From Hymenobacter glacialis (GTDB taxonomy: Bacteria > Bacteroidota > Bacteroidia > Cytophagales > Hymenobacteraceae), in NCBI RefSeq assembly GCF_001816165.1, contig NZ_MDZC01000079.1:1-64000 (forward strand): DNA of 64,000 bases. The letters run 5' to 3'. This document shows positions 26,622 through 35,927 of this stretch, in pieces. The notes beneath the pieces are model-generated. The model ran no database searches and was not told the origin of the DNA. It saw only the letters and a program-made list of their open reading frames with translations. A program made the translations under genes and the position numbers. Numbering within the stretch: the stretch's first letter is position 1; the number at the start of each line of letters is the position of its first letter.

Positions 26622-27674
26622 CTACGCCAGCAGGGCCCGGTATTGCTGCAGGTACCCGGCCACGCAGGATTTAATGGAGTACTCCCGGTCAGTAATCGGT
26701 TCGGTGTTTTGCATGAGTTGGGCAACATGGCCGCTTTCGTACTCCTGAAATATGAGGTACAGCGCCTGCGCGCAAGCCTGGCTGTCGCCCTTGGCAAACA
26801 AAAAGCCGCGGGGCGTGCGACCTATAATCTCGGCCGGTCCCTCAATGTCCGACGCCAGCACCGGCAGGCCGGCCGCAAAACCTTCCAGCAGGGTCAGGCC
26901 AAAACCCTCGTAGCGCGAGGGCTGCACCAGCAGGTGGTAGTGGCTCAGGTTGGCGTACAGCCAGTCGCGGTTGCGCTCGCCAGCTAAGCTGACCTCTTGC
27001 GTCAAGCCCAATTCCGCCACCAGGTTTTGGAGGAAGGGCAAGGAGTCGCCGCTGCCGATGATGTCGAGATGGAAGTTGGCGTAGCCGTAGTTGTTTTTCA
27101 CGAGGTGCAGGGCATTCAGCAGCACATCCTGTCCTTTTTTTTGGTGCATGAGGCGGCTAATCTGCACCAGTTTAATGGGCTGTCCGGCCAGGGAGTAGTC
27201 CGTTCGCTTCCGGAACGAGGCAACGTCGATGCCGTTGTACACCTTTGCAATGGGCCGGTCGAAGCGCTGCGCCAGCTCCTGTTGCACGGCGTCGGAAATA
27301 GCCACCAGGGCGGCGTAGTAGTGGTAGTGCTTGCTCGGAATGCCGATGTCGTGAATGGTGTAAAGCAGCTTGCCTACCCTGGCCCGAATGATTTTGCCGA
27401 TGTCCGGCTCGTGGCAATGAATGATGTCGGGGTTGAGCCGGCGAAGCAGCAGGTTGAACTTGAGCAGCGGCCAGGGGTTGCGGCTGCCTTCCCGGCGGTC
27501 GATTTTGTGCACTGCCACCCGTTGGTCGAGCTTATCGAGCAAGGCCTGACTGTGAATGTTGTTGACGATGACCAGCGCCGTGTCGTGCTCCTTGCACATC
27601 TGGTTCAGCAGGTCAACGGCCAGCACCTGTGCACCGCCCATCTCCAGCGTAAAAAAGCAATGCACGATTTTCAT
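26622..27674 (-). CDS. Glycosyltransferase family 4
   Basis: A 350-residue GT-B fold enzyme. The N-terminal half has MKIVHCFFTLEMGGAQVLAVDL, and HCHEP follows; the C-terminal half has LVQISRLMHQKKGQDVLLNAL, the sugar-nucleotide region VQPSRYEGFGLTLLEGFAAGLPVLAS and the ExFGLxxxE retaining-GT4 motif. It probably adds one sugar of the repeat unit. It lies 21 bases downstream of the GT2 gene and 60 upstream of wecG-like, in one operon. Confidence 0.92.
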   Translation of the reverse strand: MKIVHCFFTLEMGGAQVLAVDLLNQMCKEHDTALVIVNNIHSQALLDKLDQRVAVHKIDRREGSRNPWPLLKFNLLLRRLNPDIIHCHEPDIGKIIRARVGKLLYTIHDIGIPSKHYHYYAALVAISDAVQQELAQRFDRPIAKVYNGIDVASFRKRTDYSLAGQPIKLVQISRLMHQKKGQDVLLNALHLVKNNYGYANFHLDIIGSGDSLPFLQNLVAELGLTQEVSLAGERNRDWLYANLSHYHLLVQPSRYEGFGLTLLEGFAAGLPVLASDIEGPAEIIGRTPRGFLFAKGDSQACAQALYLIFQEYESGHVAQLMQNTEPITDREYSIKSCVAGYLQQYRALLA

Positions 27675-27695
27675 GGCGTTCGGTTGCAGACGGGG

Positions 27696-28571
27696 CTACT
27701 TCAGCGTAATCAGTTTTTGCAAAGCGACAGCAGGCGTGAGGGCAACCACCGATTTATAGAGGCCTTTCAGCGGTAGAGAAGATGCCTCAACAAGGGCCCG
27801 CGCTTGCGGCTTCAAGTCGGCCGCAACGCCCAGTAACAACGCGTGGTGGAGCTTTGCCCGGTACTGCACCGGGTCAAGGGCATACAGGTCGGCGCCATAA
27901 AGCCCAAAATACGCCTGCAGGTAGGCAAATTTGCCGGCAATGGCTTCGCGGTTTTTCAGGCGTAGCGTTTTGGTCAGGTTGTCGGTGCGGTCCTGGTCCA
28001 TCCACGTCACTAGTTTCGGCACCACCCGCTGCGGTTCGGTGGCTTTGATAATGCGCAGCCAGTTCAGGTTTTCATACGCCCGAAACTGCTCGAAAAACGG
28101 AAATTCCAGCAGCGTTTTTTTCTCGATGACGTGGGCGAAATCGCCGAACACGCTTTCGGTGAGCCATTCTGCATAGGTAGTGTGGTAGGGAGCAGTGGCT
28201 GACTTATTAACGTTGGGGGAGCTAAAAAACAGGAAATGCCGCACCAGGGGGTTCGCATTGACGTGACCGAAAACGGTATCCAGACCATCCGGGAAAAGCT
28301 TGTCGTCGCTGTCCAGAAACAGAACGTAGTCGCCGCTGGCTTGCTCTACGCCGCGGTTACGGGTGTAATTCACGCCCCGGTTCCCGGGGTTCTTGAACAG
28401 CCGCATGTTCGGAATATCTAACGTCTGCAGCAGTTCGAAGGAGCCGTCGGTAGAGCCGTCGTCCACTACAATTACTTCGTAGTTGGCTGTGTGCGATTGA
28501 ATGCTGCCCAGACAGCGCGGCAAATCGGCTTTGCGGTTATATACCGGAATGACGATGGATATCTTCTTCAT
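27696..28571 (-). CDS. Glycosyltransferase family 2
   Basis: A 291-residue inverting GT-A enzyme: KKISIVIPVYNRKADLPRCLGSI start, VIVVDDGSTDGS, NRGVNYTRNRGVEQASGDYVLFLDSDD with the DxD metal motif. The C-terminal half is helical and ends PLKGLYKSVVALTPAVALQKLI, perhaps a membrane contact. The start at 28571 is set by homology; the frame continues to 28595. It is the first intact gene after a decayed ORF. Confidence 0.92.
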   Translation of the reverse strand: MKKISIVIPVYNRKADLPRCLGSIQSHTANYEVIVVDDGSTDGSFELLQTLDIPNMRLFKNPGNRGVNYTRNRGVEQASGDYVLFLDSDDKLFPDGLDTVFGHVNANPLVRHFLFFSSPNVNKSATAPYHTTYAEWLTESVFGDFAHVIEKKTLLEFPFFEQFRAYENLNWLRIIKATEPQRVVPKLVTWMDQDRTDNLTKTLRLKNREAIAGKFAYLQAYFGLYGADLYALDPVQYRAKLHHALLLGVAADLKPQARALVEASSLPLKGLYKSVVALTPAVALQKLITLK

Positions 28572-28975
28572 GGGCGGGGGCGGATTTGTATTCACGAGCG
28601 TAGGACTTGAATCCTACCAAGCAGGCCAGAGTGCTGATGGATATCGGCGTGGTGTTGATGGCAATGGAATTGTTGCCGGAAGCAGTCAGCAGAACGAACT
28701 GGAAAGGAAGCGCCAGCTTGTGAAACAGGCTGAATAGCAGCAGCGTGAGCAGCCCCTACAGCACGCCCGGTCAGGACGGTGCCGAATTTTAAAACCCGGA
28801 TTAGCCAGGAATTCCTGATGACGTCAGACTTTACGAAGTGCATGGCCGGGTGCAGGCGAAAAATGCCCCCACTGGCGGGGGCCGACTGTGGGTGGTGCAG
28901 CGCATCGAGCACGCAGGTCCCCAAAAAAAGGAACAGCATCAGCAGCAAGAATGATATTTCCTTTTCGGCGTTCAT
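28537..28975 (-). pseudogene. Decayed membrane-protein gene in polysaccharide cluster
   Basis: From 28975 a frame reads MNAEKEISFLLLMLFLFLGTCVLDAL and continues without a membrane pattern. From 28755, in another frame, a clear hydrophobic run appears (GLLTLLLFSLFHKLALPFQFVLLTASGNNSIAI...) which resembles an O-antigen polymerase/ligase start and ends at about 28537, inside the GT2 gene. The two frames do not join, and no full-length protein can be read. This is best explained as the remains of one or two membrane genes, perhaps the missing polymerase of this cluster. Confidence 0.5.
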
Positions 28976-29005
28976 GGCTACTAGGCAGTTGAGCAAGTTG
29001 CAGGA

Positions 29006-30346
29006 CTAGCGGCCCAGCTTCCGTTGGAGGGTTTGGACGAGGGGCACCACCGCAGCGGCTATGTACGCGTAGCTAAAGTAGCTGCCATTGAGGACCTGAA
29101 TGCCTTTGCGCCGCAGGTATACCCACATAATCAGGGCAATGGAAGCCTCGGTGAGCAGCCAGGCCCAGGCACCGCCAATGTAGCTAAACTGGCTGGCCAG
29201 CCACAAATTCAGCCCGAGGCCAATCACGCCACCGGAGGCAATGATGTAGGTATAAGGCCGGTCCATCTTTAAGTTTACCATGGTTTGCACGCCCATCAGG
29301 TTGCTCAGGCCCATAATGACGGGAATGAAACAGAGAATGCGCAGCACGGCAATGGAAGGAGCAAAGGCCTGGCCGTAGAAGATGGTGATGATGAACGGCG
29401 CCAGCAGCCACACGCCCGCGCCCATCAGCGCGGTGAGGTACACAATGAACGGGGCCGTCATCTGAATGCGCTCGATGCCTTTCTCGCGGCTGATGCCGAA
29501 GCTTTCGCCGATGTACGGAAACAGCGACATGCCGATGGGAATGGTGACGATGGTGTGCATGATGATAACCAGGCGCCAAGAGGCCGAAAAGAAAGCCACC
29601 GCCTCGCTGTTCTGCACCAGGCCCAGAATGAGGGTAGTGGCATAGGTGTAGACGTTGATGGAAACAAACGAGAAGAAGATGACCCGTTCGCTCCACAGGT
29701 GGCGCAGCACCTGTTGGAGGGGCACATAAAACAGCCGAATCTGGTATTTGCGCACAGCCCACGCAAAAGCCACAACGCCCACTAACACGTGCGCCACCCC
29801 AATCAGCAGGGGCTGCCACACGTAGTCCTGCCGCTCTTTAATGACCACCAGCACGCACACGGTAAAGAGGAGCTTGGTGATGAAGTTGAAAATGGCAATG
29901 TTGTAGAGCTCCTGCATGCCCTGGTAAAGCCAGTTGGGCGTGAGCACGAAGGAAAACACAATCAGGAAGGAGTAGATGGCCACCTGCTTTTCCTCGCGCA
30001 GCTGCGGCAGCGTGTCGAGCAGCACCAGGAAGATGAGCAGGGACACGGCAAACAGCAGCAGCTTGGCATACAGTACTTGGTTGAACAAGTGACTGCGGGC
30101 CTCAACATCGTTGCGATTCAAGGCAATGGCACGGGTGGCGGTCAGGTCGAAGCCGTAGTTCGTGAGCAGAATGAAGTACGACATGATGACGCTGGCAAAA
30201 TTAATAACCCCGAATTTTTCGGGTCCAATGATGCGTACGATGATGGGGATGGAGATAATAGGCAGCACATTGTTGGCCACCTGCAGCAGGCTCAGCGATA
30301 AGAAGTTTTTGAACAGGCTGCTGTTCTGTTTCACCAATTTGGCCAT
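29006..30346 (-). CDS. Oligosaccharide flippase (Wzx)
   Basis: A 446-residue protein with about 12-14 membrane segments and the MOP-superfamily start NFLSLSLLQVANNVLPIISIPIIVRIIGPEKFGVINFASVIMSYF. It should flip undecaprenyl-linked repeat units across the inner membrane. It is the only complete flippase in the window and could serve both polysaccharide clusters, since the one in the first cluster is broken. It is followed by the decayed ORF and the GT2 gene on the same strand. Confidence 0.93.
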   Translation of the reverse strand: MAKLVKQNSSLFKNFLSLSLLQVANNVLPIISIPIIVRIIGPEKFGVINFASVIMSYFILLTNYGFDLTATRAIALNRNDVEARSHLFNQVLYAKLLLFAVSLLIFLVLLDTLPQLREEKQVAIYSFLIVFSFVLTPNWLYQGMQELYNIAIFNFITKLLFTVCVLVVIKERQDYVWQPLLIGVAHVLVGVVAFAWAVRKYQIRLFYVPLQQVLRHLWSERVIFFSFVSINVYTYATTLILGLVQNSEAVAFFSASWRLVIIMHTIVTIPIGMSLFPYIGESFGISREKGIERIQMTAPFIVYLTALMGAGVWLLAPFIITIFYGQAFAPSIAVLRILCFIPVIMGLSNLMGVQTMVNLKMDRPYTYIIASGGVIGLGLNLWLASQFSYIGGAWAWLLTEASIALIMWVYLRRKGIQVLNGSYFSYAYIAAAVVPLVQTLQRKLGR

Positions 30347-30476
30347 TTTGAAGCGCTAATCAGGGTAATAGTGCGGCAGGAATCCAGTTGCCGGAGGTGA
30401 TGAGTGCTGGGCTTGAACGCGGATGGCAGCAGCAGGAAAGCAGACGTGGGCAGGCGGGCGGGTGCCAGAAGCCGGG

Positions 30477-31544
30477 TCAGGAATGAGGCTTACGGATTAT
30501 GCTGCGGTACATGGCCATCAGCCACGCGGTCAGCTTCTCGAGGTTGTACTCGGCCGCTATTTTTTGTTGGTTGCGACGGGCCATCTCCGTCATTTCCTGG
30601 GGGTGCGTGGCCACGTAGGCCAGGTGCTGGCTCAAGCTGGGCACGTCGCCGGGCGTTATCAGGAAGCCGTTCACGCCTTCGGTCACCAAGTCGGGTATGC
30701 CGCCTACCCGGCTGCTGACAATAATTTTGCCAGCTGCCATGGCTTCCAGAATGGACATGGGCAGGCCTTCGTTGTAGGAGGGAAGCACCAAGGTGTCGGT
30801 CTCGCGCAGCCAATAGCGCTTTTCCTCGTCGCCCATCCAGCCAAGCACGCGCACGTGTTGCTGGAGGCCCTTTGTTTCGATAGCCTGCTGCACCAGCTCC
30901 AACTCGCCATCACCGGCCAGGTAAAATTCCAGGTTGGCATGGCCTTGCTCTTTGATGAGTTGCCCCGCCGCTTCCAGCAGGTCGTACACGCCCTTGCGCT
31001 GCCCAAGGCGCCCCAGAAACAAAAAACGGTTCAGGTTAGCGGGCATGGTATAGCACGCCGCAAAAGCTGCGGGGTACACGCCATTGTGCAGCACTGCTAC
31101 CTTGCCCTGGATGATGTGCTGCTGAAAAAACGCCTTCCAGAAGTCGGATAGCACCAGGACCTTGCTGCACATGCCAAATATTTTTCGAATATATGCCTGC
31201 TGCAGCGCGTTGGATTGGGCATAGAACGTGTCGAAATCGGCGCCGTGCACGTGCATTACCACAGGCAGGCCCCTTGCGCGGCTTTGCAACACAAAAGCGC
31301 TTTTGCGGTAAAAGCTCGCATCCGAAGCCACGTGAATGTGCACCACGTCGACGGCCCGCTCCCACAGTAGCTGCAGCCATGCCTGCGACGCACCTACCAG
31401 TTTTTCGGTTGCGCTGCCTTCCACGTGCGAAACCAGGTGTACAAACTCCATCCCCGTCGTTTTATTAGCAAGCATGTCGCTGATAACCGTGGCCATGCCG
31501 CCCTTGGTGCGTGTAACGCTCGGTCCAACAATGGCAATTTTCAT
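30477..31544 (-). CDS. Glycosyltransferase family 4
   Basis: A 355-residue GT-B enzyme starting MKIAIVGPSVTRTKGGMATVISDML. It has VDVVHIHVASDASFYRK, VMHVHGADFD, FLFLGRLGQRKGVYDLLEAAG and the LPSYNEGLPMSILEAMAAGKIIVSS region with the E-x7-E pair. It probably adds a sugar early in the repeat unit. The start is 31544, since the 42 codons before it have no GT4 similarity. Confidence 0.92.
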   Translation of the reverse strand: MKIAIVGPSVTRTKGGMATVISDMLANKTTGMEFVHLVSHVEGSATEKLVGASQAWLQLLWERAVDVVHIHVASDASFYRKSAFVLQSRARGLPVVMHVHGADFDTFYAQSNALQQAYIRKIFGMCSKVLVLSDFWKAFFQQHIIQGKVAVLHNGVYPAAFAACYTMPANLNRFLFLGRLGQRKGVYDLLEAAGQLIKEQGHANLEFYLAGDGELELVQQAIETKGLQQHVRVLGWMGDEEKRYWLRETDTLVLPSYNEGLPMSILEAMAAGKIIVSSRVGGIPDLVTEGVNGFLITPGDVPSLSQHLAYVATHPQEMTEMARRNQQKIAAEYNLEKLTAWLMAMYRSIIRKPHS

Positions 31545-31700
31545 AGTGCTCAGGAGTAATTGCAGTAAAGAAAGCTCGGCGCAGGCATGCCACCAGCCCA
31601 CTCGCCCCAAGCGGTGATTTTGTGGCCTACCCCAATAGGTTAGTTTAGGCAGCCGCCTGATGAGGTTCAAGGACTAAAGACCAGCACTCACCTGCGCGCA

Positions 31701-32444
31701 TTACAAGGCCGCTGCGCACCTGGGCGCGTCAAGAGACCCGGCCGGGGGGGACAGCGCCGGGGCCTGAGCCGCGTGCAGCTCCTGGGCCATGTACAGCAGT
31801 AGCATGCGGATAAATAGGTATACGCCAAGCATTTCCAGGCTTTCCTCCACAGTGTAGCAGAGTTGGTAGAGCAGGCTTTGGTCAGAGGAGGCATTGATGA
31901 TGCGCCCCCCCAGGTACTCAAAGCCGAGCGCGCCCAGCACGTACACGGCGCCGGCTACCAGCATGCGCACCCGGGTAGGGGAAGAAAGTGCCAACAGAAA
32001 GCGCAGGTAAAGCAGGCCGACCCCAGCCACCACCACCATGCCCACTATTGCCCAGGACGTCTGGCTGGCGCCGTGCCCGCCCAAATGCGTATGCAGGTAG
32101 TAGGTGAAGTACTCATGAATGCTCACCATCTCGTCTATGGAAAGCAGCAGGAAAAACAGGGCCAGGTTGTACCAGTACCGGGAATAGGCGTCTTGCCGCC
32201 GGCGCTTTTCGCGGCCAATGAGCAATAGCAGCCCCGCCGATAGCAGCAGGATAAGCGAGGCGAAATAAGTAGGGATGCTGCCCTCCTCGTCCAACCCAAA
32301 TAACTTGCTGAGTGACTTGGAAGGGTGCTGCGCCGTGATAATATCAGCCACCACCGAAGCCGCCACAAGGAAAACAATGCAGGCCAGGAGCCAGCGCAGC
32401 ACTTGCTGAGGGGTGATATTGAGGGTAAGCGTAAAAGAGGTCAT
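31701..32444 (-). CDS. Uncharacterised membrane protein with SIDE/SIHE motif
   Basis: A 247-residue protein with about six to seven membrane segments. Notable motifs are FGLDEEGSIPTYFASLILLLSAG, LFFLLLSIDEMVSIHEYF and TVEESLEMLGVYLFIR. The spacing of an acidic motif before helix 2, an acidic/His motif at the end of helix 3, and a Glu before the last helix resembles the protein at 9484-10365, although sequence identity is low. It is the first gene of the second cluster. I cannot assign a function. Confidence 0.65.
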   Translation of the reverse strand: MTSFTLTLNITPQQVLRWLLACIVFLVAASVVADIITAQHPSKSLSKLFGLDEEGSIPTYFASLILLLSAGLLLLIGREKRRRQDAYSRYWYNLALFFLLLSIDEMVSIHEYFTYYLHTHLGGHGASQTSWAIVGMVVVAGVGLLYLRFLLALSSPTRVRMLVAGAVYVLGALGFEYLGGRIINASSDQSLLYQLCYTVEESLEMLGVYLFIRMLLLYMAQELHAAQAPALSPPAGSLDAPRCAAAL

Positions 32445-32459
32445 GATGGCGAAAGGCAA

Positions 32460-32858
32460 CGTGCTCGGCAGGAAAGAGGAGCTGCATAACCCTTAGGTTG
32501 GAAAGCACTTGGCGAATGTCTAACAAAAATATGGCTACACAGCAGCTTCGCCGGGCGCATTATTGCCCGCGTGGCTCTGCGCCATTGGTCAACGTACCCG
32601 CCCGATAGCTGACTGATTCGGCCGGGGCAATTAGCCCCGATGTGAAGGGCCAGCTGCAGTTCTACAGCAACAGGAGAAGTACCGCTGCCGGGTGTAAAAA
32701 AGTAAAAGCCGTTGCTGGCTGCGCGGAGAAGTAGTACAGGTCCTCTAATGTTTCTCCGTTGGGGCCACCAGGCACAAAGGGCCTCCTACCCATTGCGGCA
32801 CATGGCGTTGCCGCAGCCGCGAGCAGCACAAACGGAGAATAAGTCCTCCCAAAACCGA
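32460..32858. other. Intergenic region upstream of second cluster
   Basis: About 400 bases between the membrane protein gene and the tmRNA terminator. The minus frame crossing 32662-32937 ends in a hydrophobic run but starts inside tmRNA, so I do not call it. No RNA gene or repeat is visible; the promoter of the second cluster probably lies here. Confidence 0.45.
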
Positions 32859-32859
32859 A

Positions 32860-32889
32860 AAACCCCGCCTGCTTGCGCAAACGGGGTTT
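32860..32889 (-). terminator. tmRNA terminator
   Basis: An 8-bp stem (AAACCCCG/CGGGGTTT, 32882-32889 and 32860-32867 on the minus strand) followed by T residues directly after the tmRNA 3' end. Confidence 0.85.
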
Positions 32890-32893
32890 AAAG

Positions 32894-33262
32894 TGGAGAT
32901 GCAGGGATTCGAACCCTGGTCCAGACAAGGAAATCAACGTGCTTTCTACGTGCGTATCCAGACTTGAATTTTCATGGAATTTCAGGCGTCAGTCAGGCCC
33001 TTGAAATTCCCCTAGCTGCAGTTGCGTTTCGCCTCCGAGTCACAGCTCCCCGAAGACTATTTTCTACTTACGACGCTCCGAACTCCCAGGTGTAGAAACT
33101 TACCCAGGCGGAACGATGACGTTACCTAATTCTAAACTAGGCAGCCATGGCGTACGAATAGTCGCCGGTTGTTGTTTGATAGATTTTTTTACAGGAGAGC
33201 TTCCATCAACTCCTGGCACGCTTACCCGCAATTTGCGCGAGCTGTCAATTCCGGTCATCCCC
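32894..33262 (-). ncRNA. ssrA: tmRNA, tag GDYSYAMAA
   Basis: Transfer-messenger RNA that rescues stalled ribosomes and tags the nascent chain. On the minus strand the 5' end GGGGATG (33256-33262) pairs with CATCTCC (32895-32901) as acceptor stem; the T arm GGTTCGAATCCC lies near the 3' end. The tag frame at 33137-33166 reads GGC GAC TAT TCG TAC GCC ATG GCT GCC TAG, giving GDYSYAMAA and stop, preceded by an ACAACAACC stretch typical of the resume site. The 3' CCA is not encoded. Length is about 369 nucleotides, normal for the family. Confidence 0.95.
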
Positions 33263-33373
33263 AAATGGTAAAGAACGATTCCCGCAGCGGCCTCCAAAGA
33301 GGCTAAGCGGGCCGCGAAGGTACGCGGATATGGTAGAAACGCCAGGGCAGGAGGGAAGGTTTCCATTTTACAA

Positions 33374-33513
33374 CTGTCATCCTGAGCGCAGCGAAGGACC
33401 TTATCACGTCTGAACGATGCGCAGTAAATCATTTGTTGACGGAAAAGACAGTGGGTTTTTTACTGCGAACTGTTCCAGAGTGATAAGGTCCTTCGCTGCG
33501 CTCAGGATGACAG
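33374..33513. repeat. Palindromic repeat, perfect 34-base arms
   Basis: Arms 33374-33407 and 33480-33513 are exact reverse complements (CTGTCATCCTGAGCGCAGCG...), separated by 72 bases. It belongs to the TCATnCTGAGCG family and lies just upstream of the dnaX promoter. Together with the promoter it accounts for most of the 310 bases between tmRNA and dnaX. Confidence 0.92.
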
Positions 33514-33552
33514 ACGGGGCCAAAACCCCTTCCAAAGCCGCCCTTTTTTGGG

Positions 33553-33560
33553 TAACTTTG
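33553..33560 (+). promoter_or_regulatory. Bacteroidota -7 box upstream of dnaX
   Basis: TAACTTTG matches the TAnnTTTG consensus 13 bases before the dnaX ATG. No clear -33 TTG is seen at the usual distance, so transcription would give a very short leader. Confidence 0.4.
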
Positions 33561-33572
33561 TAGGCATAGCTT

Positions 33573-35648
<2,076 letters not shown>

Positions 35649-35678
35649 GCGGTCGGGCAGAAGCAATGCCGTAGCAAA

Positions 35679-35723
35679 AAAGGCGGTCATGCTGTGCGGA
35701 GCCGAAGCATGACCGCCTTTAGC
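35679..35723 (+). terminator. dnaX terminator-like palindrome
   Basis: Perfect 15-base arms (AAAGGCGGTCATGCT at 35679-35693, AGCATGACCGCCTTT at 35706-35720) with A-run before and T-run within the arm, 30 bases after dnaX. It contains the TCATGCT core of the palindrome family. Confidence 0.8.
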
Positions 35724-35882
35724 CAGGGATGCTCCTGCTTCATTGCAAACATAAATCCCGCACTCAGTAAAGGCCGCAATCGTTTGGGGAACGGGTGGGG
35801 CGGCACCACCGTGTATGCCCGGCGGTGGTAAAATCCGGCAAGGTAGTTGAAAAATTCTTTTTTTATTCCCCTATCAGCCAGC

Positions 35883-35890
35883 TACCTTTG
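35883..35890 (+). promoter_or_regulatory. -7 box upstream of M16 peptidase gene
   Basis: TACCTTTG fits TAnnTTTG. It lies downstream of the first in-frame ATG (35847), which argues that translation really starts at GTG 35928. Confidence 0.45.
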
Positions 35891-35927
35891 TTTTTTGAAT
35901 CATCCCGGCTATCCTTCCGCGCCCTTC

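Noticed and set aside
32662..32937. A 91-codon minus frame ending in a hydrophobic tail
   Set aside because: Its start lies within the tmRNA 3' part and it crosses the terminator; it is unlikely to be translated.
33100..33432. A 110-codon minus frame over the tmRNA 5' half
   Set aside because: It is an open frame within a structural RNA; the true coding part of tmRNA is the nine-codon tag in another phase.
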